Below, one piece after another: positions 17,237-26,652 of a stretch of DNA of 64,000 nucleotides (position 1 is its first letter; each line of letters begins with the position of its first letter). This DNA is from an uncultured Sulfitobacter sp. Lineage in GTDB: Bacteria > Pseudomonadota > Alphaproteobacteria > Rhodobacterales > Rhodobacteraceae. The translations under genes and the position numbers were made by a program. The notes beneath the pieces were generated by a model. That model was not told the origin of the DNA. It searched no databases and saw only the letters and a program-made list of their open reading frames with translations. The stretch is taken from contig NZ_CANMQD010000001.1 of assembly GCF_947499945.1 (NCBI RefSeq), forward strand, positions 62,001 to 126,000. The letters are read 5' to 3'.

Positions 17237-18565
17237 TTACGCGCCAGCAGGCTTACCGCCACCGCCGCCACTGCGCCGTCTGCGCGCACCGCCGCCAGGC
17301 TTGCCAGCACCACCGCCCGCAGGCTTGGCTGCACCGCCACCGCCACCGCCGCCCTGTGGACGACCACCGCCGCCGCCACTACGACCGCGACCACCGCGCC
17401 CCTGCTGCTTTGGCTTGGCGGGAACTTCATGGCTTTCCCACACACGACCAGAGGCTACGGGAATACGGATGCCCATGACTTTTTGGATGTCGATCAATTC
17501 GCCCATCTCGTCAGGTGCACAGAATGCAATCGCAGCACCATCTTTGCCCGCACGCGCAGTACGACCAATGCGGTGCACATAGTTGTCAGGCACGTTCGGC
17601 AACTCATAGTTATAGACGTGCTTAACGTCTGGAATGTCCAAACCACGCGCAGCAACATCGGTCGCCACCAGAACGGTAATATCACCCTTTTTGAAGGCTT
17701 CGATTGCACGGTCGCGCTGACCCTGTGATTTGTTGCCGTGAATAGACGCCGCATCAAAGCCGGCTTTCACCAAATCCTTCATCAGCTTCTCACAACCATG
17801 CTTGGTACGACCAAACACCAGTGCGCGCTCATCCTTGTGCTTCTCCAGCAACTCAACCAGTAGCGCTTTCTTCTCCGCCTTCGCGATAAAGTGCACCTCT
17901 TGTGTCACCTTATCCGCAGCCTTCCCTGGAGGGGACACTTCAATGCGGATCGGGCTCTGCAAATAACTGTTGGCAATCTCGTTCATCAGCTTTGGCATGG
18001 TGGCCGAAAACAGGAACGTCTGCCGCGTCTTTGGGATCACTTGCGAAATCTTGCGCAAGTCATGGATAAAGCCCATGTCGAGCATCTGGTCAGCTTCATC
18101 CAGCACCAGAAACTTCGCCTCGTCCAGACGCACCGCACGGCGGTCCATCAGGTCGAGCAGTCGGCCCGGTGTCGCCACCAGAATATCAATGCCGCCATGC
18201 AGGCGCTTGATCTGGGTATTGATGTTCTGACCGCCCACAACCATCGCGACCTTAATCGCTGTGCCTTCGGAGAAAGCACGCAAGTTTACGCTGATCTGCG
18301 TGGCAAGCTCGCGGGTGGGTGCCAGCACAAGGCCGCGCACAGTTTTAGGGTTCGGACGCCCCTCCATCTGCAACATCTGTGCAATCAACGGAATGCCAAA
18401 GGCCGCCGTCTTGCCCGTCCCTGTCTGGGCCAGACCCATCACATCACGGCCATTCAGGCCATGGGGGATCGCTTGTTTTTGAATGGGTGTCGGGTCTTTC
18501 AGGCCCATCGCTTCCAAACGCTTTACCAGCGCCTTTGGCAGGTCCATCATATCGAAATCGCTCAT
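17237..18565 (-). CDS. DEAD-box ATP-dependent RNA helicase (RhlE-like)
   Basis: RNA helicase that remodels structured RNA in ribosome assembly, decay or cold adaptation. The 442-residue protein has Q-motif 'KDPTPIQKQAIP', Walker A 'AQTGTGKTAAF', 'PTRELATQI', 'TPGRLLD', the DEAD box 'VLDEADQMLDMGF', 'FSATMP', 'VATDVAARGLDIP' and 'HRIGRTARAG'. The last 75 residues are a Gly/Arg/Lys/Pro-rich tail, usual for RhlE types and likely RNA binding. The open frame continues 59 codons upstream, but ATG 18565 (MSDFDMMDL) matches the family start. The 333 bases upstream hold no confident gene. Confidence 0.94.
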   Translation of the reverse strand: MSDFDMMDLPKALVKRLEAMGLKDPTPIQKQAIPHGLNGRDVMGLAQTGTGKTAAFGIPLIAQMLQMEGRPNPKTVRGLVLAPTRELATQISVNLRAFSEGTAIKVAMVVGGQNINTQIKRLHGGIDILVATPGRLLDLMDRRAVRLDEAKFLVLDEADQMLDMGFIHDLRKISQVIPKTRQTFLFSATMPKLMNEIANSYLQSPIRIEVSPPGKAADKVTQEVHFIAKAEKKALLVELLEKHKDERALVFGRTKHGCEKLMKDLVKAGFDAASIHGNKSQGQRDRAIEAFKKGDITVLVATDVAARGLDIPDVKHVYNYELPNVPDNYVHRIGRTARAGKDGAAIAFCAPDEMGELIDIQKVMGIRIPVASGRVWESHEVPAKPKQQGRGGRGRSGGGGGRPQGGGGGGGAAKPAGGGAGKPGGGARRRRSGGGGGKPAGA

Positions 18566-18898
18566 ATATATCTCATATTCCGCGCAAACGGGGATGCCCC
18601 GTGCGCTTGTCGTCAGGGTGCGCAACAGCAGATCGCGCAAACAGGCCAAATGCCCGCATGCGTCCGGTTGCGTCTGCCCCACGCGTGATCTTGGGAACAA
18701 AGGGGGTGCCTTGCGTATGCGGATAAACCGCCGCCTGCTCACGCGGCAGAAGGCACGCCCTAAGGATCACATGAGGCCTGAGGGCCGATATGTCAACGGG
18801 TCTGGCAAACACAGCCAAAAGAAGTCTATCCAATGCGCAGATCGAAACGGCTCCGCCCAAGAACCGGATGATGTCATCATCGGAGGCCCTCCTAAGCG
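18566..18898 (-). other. Leader region upstream of the RNA helicase gene
   Basis: 333 bases between the frameshifted membrane-protein gene and the helicase start. A minus-strand frame stays open through all of it but its codon use is not convincing. A TTGACA hexamer lies at 18791-18796 (minus strand) without a good -10 at 17 bases. The one ORF with a consensus ribosome site is listed separately at 18767-18880. A long 5' leader is common for RNA-helicase genes and could be regulatory, but I see no recognised riboswitch. Confidence 0.4.
18767..18880 (-). CDS. Possible 37-codon small ORF with consensus ribosome site
   Basis: On the minus strand an AGGAGG at 18888-18893 lies seven bases before ATG 18880. 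The ORF codes for 37 residues rich in Trp, Phe and Pro (starting MMTSSGSW) and ends in TGA at 18767-18769. I do not recognise the peptide. It would begin about 20 bases after the end of the frameshifted gene and lies about 200 bases before the helicase start, so it could be a short translated leader. The only support is the ribosome site and the open frame; chance is a real alternative. Confidence 0.3.
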   Translation of the reverse strand: MMTSSGSWAEPFRSAHWIDFFWLCLPDPLTYRPSGLM

Positions 18899-19259
18899 TC
18901 ACCCAAGAACCCCGGCAGCCTTCGGCCTGTCCTGGCCTTCAATCGGAACACCCACCATCCCCGCCAGACCCCCCACCAGCATGCAGCCCGCCAAAACTAT
19001 TGCGATCACCGGGTCTGTTCCGCAGCGCAAAGATACTGTCCTTTCCCCGCACCTTGAACAGATCGTTTCCACAGGTTTGCCCGATCATGAGAACAACAGC
19101 CCCAAGACCCGTGCCAGACATGACCAGCACCCATTGTTCTTGCAGATGGGCAGGTATCCACCCCTTGGCTTCAAGAAGCGCCATAACCGCAATGGTTGCG
19201 ATCCCTATGACCATCACGGCGCACCCGATCAATGAGGCGATACGTGCAAAATAAATCAT
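18899..19259 (-). pseudogene. Small membrane protein gene with an apparent one-base frameshift
   Basis: From ATG 19259 the frame codes for two hydrophobic segments ('IASLIGCAVMVIGIATIAV' and 'VLVMSGTGLGAVVLMIG'), then turns into low-quality Gly-rich sequence ending at 18939. In the next frame, directly after the GGG at about 19082, a different peptide continues without stop to TGA 18899-18901. It has a Cys-rich part (ICSRCGERTVSLRCG) and a third clear membrane segment (PVIAIVLAGCMLVGGLAGMVG). Removing one G joins the two into a protein of about 119 residues. The simplest reading is a one-base insertion in the gene or a sequencing error; a true slip site is less likely. Family not recognised. 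Confidence 0.6.
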
Positions 19260-19447
19260 GGATGATCCAAGCCAATGCAGTTGCGTTTATCAGGGGGTCA
19301 TAGCTACCGATACACTGGGGCAAAACTATGTCGCACCGGATCGCGACCTGAAACAGCATCCCGACGCTCCGCGCTGATGCCCGCGCCCCCTTGTACCCGC
19401 TTCTTCAAAAGCGCATCACAAGTTAACGAACGAAAAGGGACGATCAC

Positions 19448-20338
19448 ATGGACAATCTGCGCGGCGCGACCATTATGGTGCTGTCCATGCTCGGTTTCGC
19501 GATCGAGGATGCGTTTATCAAAATGATGGGCGATGCCTTGCCCGTGGGCCAGATCCTTGTGATGCTAGGGATTGGCGGCTCGGCCGTCTTTGCCGTTGTG
19601 GTGCTGGCTCAAAAGCGCGCATTGTTCGAGCGTGACATGCTCGCCGCCCCCGTCCTCACCCGCGCCATGGGCGAGATCATCGGCACCATGTGCTTTATCT
19701 CTGCCATCGTCTACACCCCTCTGTCCACCGCCTCCGCCATCTTGCAGGCAACGCCTCTGGTCGTGACACTCGGTGCTGCACTCTTCCTTGGCGAGGCTGT
19801 TGGCTGGCGCCGCTGGGCCGCAATCATTGTGGGCTTTATCGGCGTTCTAATGATCATCCGTCCGGGCCTTGACGGCTTCTCGCCACTCTCGCTCTTCGCA
19901 GTCGGCGGCGTTTTCGGCCTTGCCCTGCGCGACATCTCCACCCGCAAAATCTCCAAATCGCTTTCCTCGATGCAGCTGAGCTTTCTCGGTTTTCTTGTCC
20001 TGATCCCTGCGGGTTTCGTTATGCTGGTCATTACAGGCCAATCCGTTACGGCGATGGACACGCACCTCTGGCTTCTGATCATCGCCTCCATCGCAATCGG
20101 CGTCTTCGCCTATTACGGTATCGTCGCCGCCATGCGTGTGGGCGAAGTCAGCTTCGTCACGCCCTTCCGCTATTCCCGCCTGATCTTTGCCATGATCATC
20201 GGCGTGAGCTTTTTCGGGGAGCGGCCTGACCTCCTCACCATAATTGGCGCCATCGTTATTGTGGCTTCCGGCATCTACACAGTGTTGCGTGAGCGCAAAC
20301 ACCGCATCAAACCCATCGCCGCACCTTTAAAACCCTGA
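19448..20338 (+). CDS. EamA/DMT family transporter
   Basis: 296 residues, about ten membrane segments in two EamA repeats. The first half ends with 'TPLSTASAILQATPLVVTLGAALFLGE', the typical loop-helix of the family, and the second with 'VSFVTPFRYSRLIFAMIIGVSFFGE'. The latter is characteristic of the S-adenosylmethionine-uptake/RhaT-like DMT branch in alphaproteobacteria, but the substrate stays unknown. A ribosome site AAAAGGGA precedes ATG 19448. It stands 53 bases before eno on the same strand. Confidence 0.88.
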   Translation: MDNLRGATIMVLSMLGFAIEDAFIKMMGDALPVGQILVMLGIGGSAVFAVVVLAQKRALFERDMLAAPVLTRAMGEIIGTMCFISAIVYTPLSTASAILQATPLVVTLGAALFLGEAVGWRRWAAIIVGFIGVLMIIRPGLDGFSPLSLFAVGGVFGLALRDISTRKISKSLSSMQLSFLGFLVLIPAGFVMLVITGQSVTAMDTHLWLLIIASIAIGVFAYYGIVAAMRVGEVSFVTPFRYSRLIFAMIIGVSFFGERPDLLTIIGAIVIVASGIYTVLRERKHRIKPIAAPLKP

Positions 20339-20379
20339 GCAGCGGCTATATGACGGGCACAAATCAACCGAAATCCTGA

Positions 20380-21666
<1,287 letters not shown>

Positions 21667-21668
21667 CG

Positions 21669-22280
21669 GTGGACCGCGCTCAATTCTGCTGGGTTGTGGG
21701 TGATACGCTCACCCACTTCACCCCCGCTTCAAACGCTGGCGGCATCAATGCACTTGGCTTGATGCCGCCTTCCATGCTTGCGAAAAAGGCTGGCCTTGAT
21801 CCGTCCACTATCCTGCTTCGCGCCAATCCTGTTGAGTTCAAGATAAAGCGCCACACGGTACGCCTCAACCACCAGCGTCCGCTATTGGCAGGCCGTGGCA
21901 AAGAGGGGCAATTCCTCGAGGGCCACACATTGCAAAGCTGGGCCGCCCAGCTCGACACCCGCATCTTCCTGTGGCGCGGACAACAGGGCGACGCCTTCGC
22001 CCGCAGCCTGCCCGACGACACCCTGCGCTTTGATATCGACACGGCAACCCTCTATGACCTGTATCGCGATCATATCTGGCTCAGCCCGATTAACAGCGGC
22101 AGTGCCATGCGCAAACCCGCCATGCGCGGCGATTGGCTTTACGTAAGCGTGAACGCCACACAGCGCGAATTCTGGTACAACCGCCGCACCCCAGAGCGCA
22201 ATTTTATTAATGACCGCGTCAAAGAAATATCGCTCACCTGCCCGATCCCGCCCGACATGCTTAAAGCGCTGCGCAAATGA
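21669..22280 (+). CDS. DUF7002-like protein, possibly an ADP-ribosyltransferase-type fold
   Basis: 203 residues. I place it in the DUF7002 group by its overall pattern, with moderate confidence. Near the N-terminus is 'LTHFTPASNAGGINALGL', an H-F-T..N..I..GL arrangement like the NAD-binding start of DarT and other ADP-ribosyltransferase-fold proteins. Further on are 'RLNHQRPL' and a conserved-looking 'IFLWRGQQGDAF'. Function is not known and the fold link is inference. It begins two bases after the eno stop with a GTG codon just after it (reading GTGGACC at 21669), and overlaps the next GNAT gene by 4 bases, so the two are probably co-expressed. Confidence 0.65.
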   Translation: MDRAQFCWVVGDTLTHFTPASNAGGINALGLMPPSMLAKKAGLDPSTILLRANPVEFKIKRHTVRLNHQRPLLAGRGKEGQFLEGHTLQSWAAQLDTRIFLWRGQQGDAFARSLPDDTLRFDIDTATLYDLYRDHIWLSPINSGSAMRKPAMRGDWLYVSVNATQREFWYNRRTPERNFINDRVKEISLTCPIPPDMLKALRK

Positions 22281-22783
22281 CCCTCATCCGCCCCGCCACA
22301 ACGCCTGACGACCTCGCCGCTGTCCGCCAGTTGTGCTGGGACTATCGCACGCATCTGAACGCCGCCAGCCCCATCGACGCACAGATCACCGAGACATTTT
22401 ATCCCGTTCCCAAGTACACCGCACTGATGGACACGATTGCGACAGAACATGCCCGCCCCAAAGGCATCATCCTGCTGGCAACGCTTGACAATCAACCCGT
22501 TGGCTGCGCCATGACCCACGCGCTGGACGCGCATTCCGCCGAGATCAAGCGCCTCTACGTCGCGCCCCATGCACGCGGCCATGGCATCGCTCGCAAACTG
22601 GTCACGGCCTGCATGGAGCAGGCCCGCACTGACGGCTTCACCCGCATCCTGCTGGATACCTCGGTCACCCTCATCCCAGCACGCGCCCTCTACACTGCTA
22701 TGGGCTTTTCCCAGCGCGGCCCTTACCAGAACATCCCCGCAGACGTGCTACCGCATCTGGTGTTTTTTGAGGCTGCCCTGTAG
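22277..22783 (+). CDS. GNAT family N-acetyltransferase
   Basis: 168 residues of a complete GNAT domain: 'IRPATTPDDLAAVRQL' at the start, and the acetyl-CoA loop 'IKRLYVAPHARGHGIARKLV' (about 93-112), then 'ALYTAMGFSQRGPY' near the end. The substrate is unknown. The ATG lies in the 4-base overlap with the DUF7002-like gene, so the pair may act on the same target, for example one modifying and the other capping or reversing (speculative). Confidence 0.86.
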   Translation: MTLIRPATTPDDLAAVRQLCWDYRTHLNAASPIDAQITETFYPVPKYTALMDTIATEHARPKGIILLATLDNQPVGCAMTHALDAHSAEIKRLYVAPHARGHGIARKLVTACMEQARTDGFTRILLDTSVTLIPARALYTAMGFSQRGPYQNIPADVLPHLVFFEAAL

Positions 22784-22810
22784 GGCAAAGCAGCAACACG
22801 GGAGATAGCC

Positions 22811-23167
22811 ATGAGCCGCAAACGCACCATCGCCCTCGCAGGCGCAGCCCTCCTCGCCACTCTCGCCCTGATCGAACGCGCCACCAACAGCGTGGAACTG
22901 GTCCCTGCGAACGTCATTGGATTGCAGCAAGGTATTCCCAATGAAGGGCCAAACCGATGGATCGCCGCCTTTGAGCTAACCACGTCGGAAATCAGAGGCG
23001 ACAAAGCGTTTAACATCACAGAAGACGGAACCGCCCCCCTGCTTGCTTACGGTGATCCCATTTGCCTGCGACTGCATCGCCGCGGTTGGGCAGCACCCAA
23101 ATTTCAGATTGTCTCCGATAAGAGCTGCTGGGACGGCGTTGATATGCCTGCATGGACAATTGAATAA
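22811..23167 (+). CDS. Small membrane-anchored or secreted protein, unknown function
   Basis: 118 residues with a basic start (MSRKR) and one hydrophobic segment (about 6-20), no lipobox and no clear cleavage site. It is therefore either membrane-anchored with the rest in the periplasm or secreted. Two cysteines (DPICLR and KSCWDG) in the outer part could form a disulfide. GGGAGA lies seven bases before the ATG. It is the last gene of the eno-linked group and converges on anmK. I do not recognise the family. Confidence 0.65.
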   Translation: MSRKRTIALAGAALLATLALIERATNSVELVPANVIGLQQGIPNEGPNRWIAAFELTTSEIRGDKAFNITEDGTAPLLAYGDPICLRLHRRGWAAPKFQIVSDKSCWDGVDMPAWTIE

Positions 23168-23185
23168 CGTACACAGACCTTTAGA

Positions 23186-24289
23186 TCACGGCACGCTTAC
23201 CGTCCCGCCGCCCACAGCCGCGCGCACACCAGTCGTCCCCGCGCAGCTCGTCGGCATTCCCCGCGCCACGCGCACAGCAAGATAGGCAAAGGCCTGCGCC
23301 TCCAACATATCGCCGTCCAGACCCACTTCTTCAACAGGCACCACAGGACAGTCAAGCGACACCTCAAGCATCTGCATCAGAACGGGATTGCGCCGCCCAC
23401 CTCCCGTCACCAAAACGCGGCTCGGTGGCGTTGGACAATGCTGCATCGCCTCAGCCACCCCCGCCGCACACATCGCCGTGAGGGTCGCCGATGCATCGCT
23501 GTTCGACAACTCCCGCACAAGCGCCACCATCTCGGCAAAATCATTTCGGTCCAGCGACTTCGGCGGCATGCGCGCAAAATACGGCTCCGCCAAAAACAGC
23601 TCCAATGCCCCCACTTCCACCGTGCCGCCCTGCGCAACAGCACCGTCGCGGTCATAAGCCAGCCCCAACCGCTCCTGCATCAAATCATTCACAGGCGCAT
23701 TGGCAGGTCCGGTGTCAAATGCCAGCAGCGCCCCCTCATGATGCGGCTCGGGGATGCTCGGATCAACCCAAGTCAAATTCCCAACTCCGCCCAAATTCAA
23801 AAACGCCACAGGCTCGGTCACCCCGATATATCGCGCACAAGCATGATGGAAAAACGGCGCCAGCGGCGCGCCCTCACCGCCCAACTCCACATCCGCACTG
23901 CGAAAATCCCAAACCACAGGAACACCCAGCTCTTGCGCCAGCATTGCACCATTGCCCACCTGCAACGTGCCTTGCATCCGCGGCGCATGGGCAAGCGTCT
24001 GGCCGTGAAACCCGATCATATCCACATCCGTAAAATCCCGCAGAATCTCGAGATGTGCCGCTTCAATCACACCCGCCGCCGCCTCCACAGCCGCACCAGA
24101 CCAAAGCCCGAAACCCGCCGCGACCCCCTTGCGCTCCTGCCCCGAATACTCCCGAAACGCCGAGCGCCCAAAACCAAAAATGTCGCGTCCGTCCGTCTCC
24201 AGCACCGCAACATCAACCCCGTCCAATGACGTCCCCGACATCGCACCAGCCGCACGCACCACACCCGTCTTTGCAATGGCTTTACTCAT
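23186..24289 (-). CDS. anmK: Anhydro-N-acetylmuramic acid kinase
   Basis: AnmK cleaves and phosphorylates 1,6-anhydro-MurNAc to MurNAc-6-phosphate in cell-wall recycling. The 367-residue protein has '[15 protein letters not shown]' near the N-terminus, the catalytic-base region '[12 protein letters not shown]', '[11 protein letters not shown]', '[13 protein letters not shown]', and the ATP-binding '[15 protein letters not shown]'. ATG 24289 is preferred to an in-frame start at 24367 because of AAGGA upstream and family length. nagZ, another recycling gene, is at 37748-38755. Divergent from tyrS. Confidence 0.95.
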   Translation of the reverse strand: MSKAIAKTGVVRAAGAMSGTSLDGVDVAVLETDGRDIFGFGRSAFREYSGQERKGVAAGFGLWSGAAVEAAAGVIEAAHLEILRDFTDVDMIGFHGQTLAHAPRMQGTLQVGNGAMLAQELGVPVVWDFRSADVELGGEGAPLAPFFHHACARYIGVTEPVAFLNLGGVGNLTWVDPSIPEPHHEGALLAFDTGPANAPVNDLMQERLGLAYDRDGAVAQGGTVEVGALELFLAEPYFARMPPKSLDRNDFAEMVALVRELSNSDASATLTAMCAAGVAEAMQHCPTPPSRVLVTGGGRRNPVLMQMLEVSLDCPVVPVEEVGLDGDMLEAQAFAYLAVRVARGMPTSCAGTTGVRAAVGGGTVSVP

Positions 24290-24355
24290 AGTGTCTTTTC
24301 CTTTGGACGCAGCACCCCTATAGATGCCCTGCAATTCAAGCCGAGGGCAAGCGCC

Positions 24356-25639
24356 ATGACATACCATCCCAAATCAGATTTCGTACGTGTGATGATGGAG
24401 CGGGGCTTCCTTGCCGATTGCACCGACTATCAGGGCCTCGATGAGGCACTGCTCAAGGGTGGCATGCCAGGCTACATCGGTTTCGATGCCACAGCCAAAT
24501 CCCTGCACGTAGGCTCGCTGATCCAGATTATGATGCTCCGCTGGTTGCAAAAGACAGGTGGCAAGCCGATCACCCTGATGGGTGGCGGCACCACAAAAGT
24601 GGGCGACCCCTCTTTCCGCGCAGATGAACGTCCCCTGCTCACGCCAGAGCAGATCGACGACAACATCGCAGGCATCCGCCAAGTGTTCAGCGCCTACCTC
24701 AGCTATGACGAGGGCCACGTGCCCTCAAGTAGCGTAGCGGTAGGGCAAGATAATGTCGCGATGATGATTAACAACGCCGAATGGCTCGACGGTCTCAACT
24801 ACCTCGACTTCCTGCGCGACATCGGCCGCCATTTCTCCATCAACCGCATGCTGGCGTTTGAAAGTGTGAAATCACGCCTCGACCGCGAACAATCCTTGTC
24901 GTTCCTTGAATTCAACTACATGATTCTCCAAGCTTACGACTTTATGGAGCTGCACCGCCGCTACGGCTGCGTTTTGCAAATGGGCGGCTCGGATCAATGG
25001 GGCAATATCGTCAACGGCATCGACCTCACCCGCCGCGTGATTGATGGCGAAGTCTACGGCCTAACCTCGCCCCTTCTCACCACCTCAGACGGAAAGAAGA
25101 TGGGAAAATCTCAATCAGGTGCCATCTGGCTCAACCCCGACATGCTCTCGCCCTATGAGTTCTGGCAGTTCTGGCGCAACACCACCGACGCCGACGTGGG
25201 CCGCTTCCTCAAGCTCTACACAGAGCTGCCCGTCGATGAATGTGACCGCCTCGGCGCGCTGGAAGGGTCCGAGATCAACGAGGCCAAGATCAAGCTTGCC
25301 AATGAAGTCACGGGCCTGCTCCACGGCGCAGATGCAGCAGCAGCGGCAGAAGCAACAGCACGCGAAGTCTTCGAGAAAGGCGGCGTTGGTGACGACCTGC
25401 CCACCCTAACCCTCACGAGCGACGAGATCGGCGATGGCATCTCCATCGTGCAACTCATCGTGAAATCAGGTCTCGCAGGATCGGGAAAAGAGGCCAAGCG
25501 CCTGATCTCCGAGAGTGGTGCTAAAATCAACGACGAGCCGCTCACGGATGCAGGTATGATGATCGACGCGAGCGTGCTTGCCACACCCATCAAACTCTCC
25601 GCAGGCAAAAAACGTCACGCGCTCATCCAACTCAGCTAA
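24356..25639 (+). CDS. tyrS: Tyrosyl-tRNA synthetase
   Basis: Class I synthetase that charges tRNA-Tyr. The 427-residue protein has the HIGH-equivalent 'LHVGSL' (about 48-53), the tyrosine-binding '[12 protein letters not shown]' region, '[11 protein letters not shown]', and the KMSKS-equivalent 'KKMGKSQSG'. The C-terminal S4-like RNA-binding domain is visible as '[21 protein letters not shown]'. Normal length. A rho-independent terminator follows at 25644-25670. Confidence 0.97.
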   Translation: MTYHPKSDFVRVMMERGFLADCTDYQGLDEALLKGGMPGYIGFDATAKSLHVGSLIQIMMLRWLQKTGGKPITLMGGGTTKVGDPSFRADERPLLTPEQIDDNIAGIRQVFSAYLSYDEGHVPSSSVAVGQDNVAMMINNAEWLDGLNYLDFLRDIGRHFSINRMLAFESVKSRLDREQSLSFLEFNYMILQAYDFMELHRRYGCVLQMGGSDQWGNIVNGIDLTRRVIDGEVYGLTSPLLTTSDGKKMGKSQSGAIWLNPDMLSPYEFWQFWRNTTDADVGRFLKLYTELPVDECDRLGALEGSEINEAKIKLANEVTGLLHGADAAAAAEATAREVFEKGGVGDDLPTLTLTSDEIGDGISIVQLIVKSGLAGSGKEAKRLISESGAKINDEPLTDAGMMIDASVLATPIKLSAGKKRHALIQLS

Positions 25640-25643
25640 ATCA

Positions 25644-25670
25644 AAGGGGGCTACGGTTAAGCCCCCCTTA
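25644..25670 (+). terminator. Terminator after tyrS
   Basis: Stem aagggggct (25644-25652) against agcccccctt (25660-25669) with a seven-base loop and one bulged C, followed by a short T/A stretch. It lies five bases after the tyrS stop on the plus strand. Confidence 0.65.
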
Positions 25671-25695
25671 ACCATCCTGCGGGCAAACTTGAGCA

Positions 25696-26505
25696 ATGTT
25701 TGACGCAAGCCCCCCACACGCCAATCACCCCCTGATGCAAGACCGCGCCTTTGCCGCAGCTCTGCGCCTGTGCGGGGAAGACCCGATCACGCTGCCTTCC
25801 GGCCACATGCTGCTCAATCGCCGCATTTTGGGTATACCTGTCCTGATGCTGCCCCGCGCAGCACCGCCCCCTGACCTGATCGCTCAACTCAAAACACTCG
25901 GCCTCCAACGCCGTCCCCTGATCCTCTCGCCTGAACATCCCTGCAAAACACCCCGCGCCATAAACGTAGCTAATCCCCGCGCGCTCTACACAATCGACCT
26001 CACCCCCCCCCGCGAGGTCCGCCGCGCCGCCCTCCACCAAAACTGGCGTCACCAGCTCGGACAGGCAGAGCGCAGCCCCCTGCGCATCCTCCACCGCCCC
26101 CTAGCGCCAGACCATCCCCTATTGATCCTCGACGCCAAACAATCCCGCGCCCGCCGTTATCAAAATTGGCCAACCGCACTCACTTCGGCATTCGCCATCG
26201 CGGCGCCCGATCAAACCCACCTCTTCACAGCACTCCTGCGCGGTCACCCCGTCGCCCACATGCTGATGCTCACCCACGGCAACCGCGCCACCTATCACAT
26301 CGGCCACACCACCGATGAGGGCCGCAGCCTTCACGCGCATAATCTGATTTTATGGGAAGCCATGAACACATTCGCCGCACGCGGGCTGACCACCCTCGAC
26401 CTCGGCTCTGAAACCACGCCCCAAATCGACCGCTTCAAACGCCGCGCAGGTGCGCAGACGCTGCCCACAGGCGGCACATGGCTGCGCTGGACCCCGTTGG
26501 CCTAA
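25696..26505 (+). CDS. FemAB/GNAT-like acyltransferase
   Basis: 269 residues with the pattern of the peptidoglycan-bridge or BioF2-like GNAT group: a basic mid region 'RRAALHQNWRHQLGQAER' where the acceptor chain is handled, then 'ALLRGHPVAHMLMLTHGNRATYHIGHTTDEGR', 'AHNLILWEAMNTFAARGLTTLDLGSE' and 'IDRFKRRAGA' near the C-terminus, which fit the second GNAT half. The substrate is unknown. The product has no signal peptide. It stands alone between tyrS and the convergent ABC-F gene. Several CCC-rich stretches make it more GC-rich than neighbours. Confidence 0.68.
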   Translation: MFDASPPHANHPLMQDRAFAAALRLCGEDPITLPSGHMLLNRRILGIPVLMLPRAAPPPDLIAQLKTLGLQRRPLILSPEHPCKTPRAINVANPRALYTIDLTPPREVRRAALHQNWRHQLGQAERSPLRILHRPLAPDHPLLILDAKQSRARRYQNWPTALTSAFAIAAPDQTHLFTALLRGHPVAHMLMLTHGNRATYHIGHTTDEGRSLHAHNLILWEAMNTFAARGLTTLDLGSETTPQIDRFKRRAGAQTLPTGGTWLRWTPLA

Positions 26506-26625
26506 CGCGCAAGAATTTTCAAAAAATCTGTGCAAAATTTTTCAAAAAATTTTATCCCGCGCCCGATGCAAACACCAGGCTGCAAAATCAAGGGGGCGTC
26601 AGGGGGGTGTACAGCAGGTGTACGC

Positions 26626-26646
26626 GGGGTGCACAGATGGCACCCC
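26626..26646. terminator. Weak hairpin in the A/T-rich gap before the ABC-F gene
   Basis: A 7-bp stem ggggtgc/gcacccc with a seven-base loop lies between the converging acyltransferase and ABC-F genes. No T run follows on the minus strand and only a short CTATTTTC on the plus strand, so terminator function is uncertain. The gap before it (26506-26600) has two near-copies of ttttcaaaaaat. Confidence 0.35.
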
Positions 26647-26652
26647 CTATTT

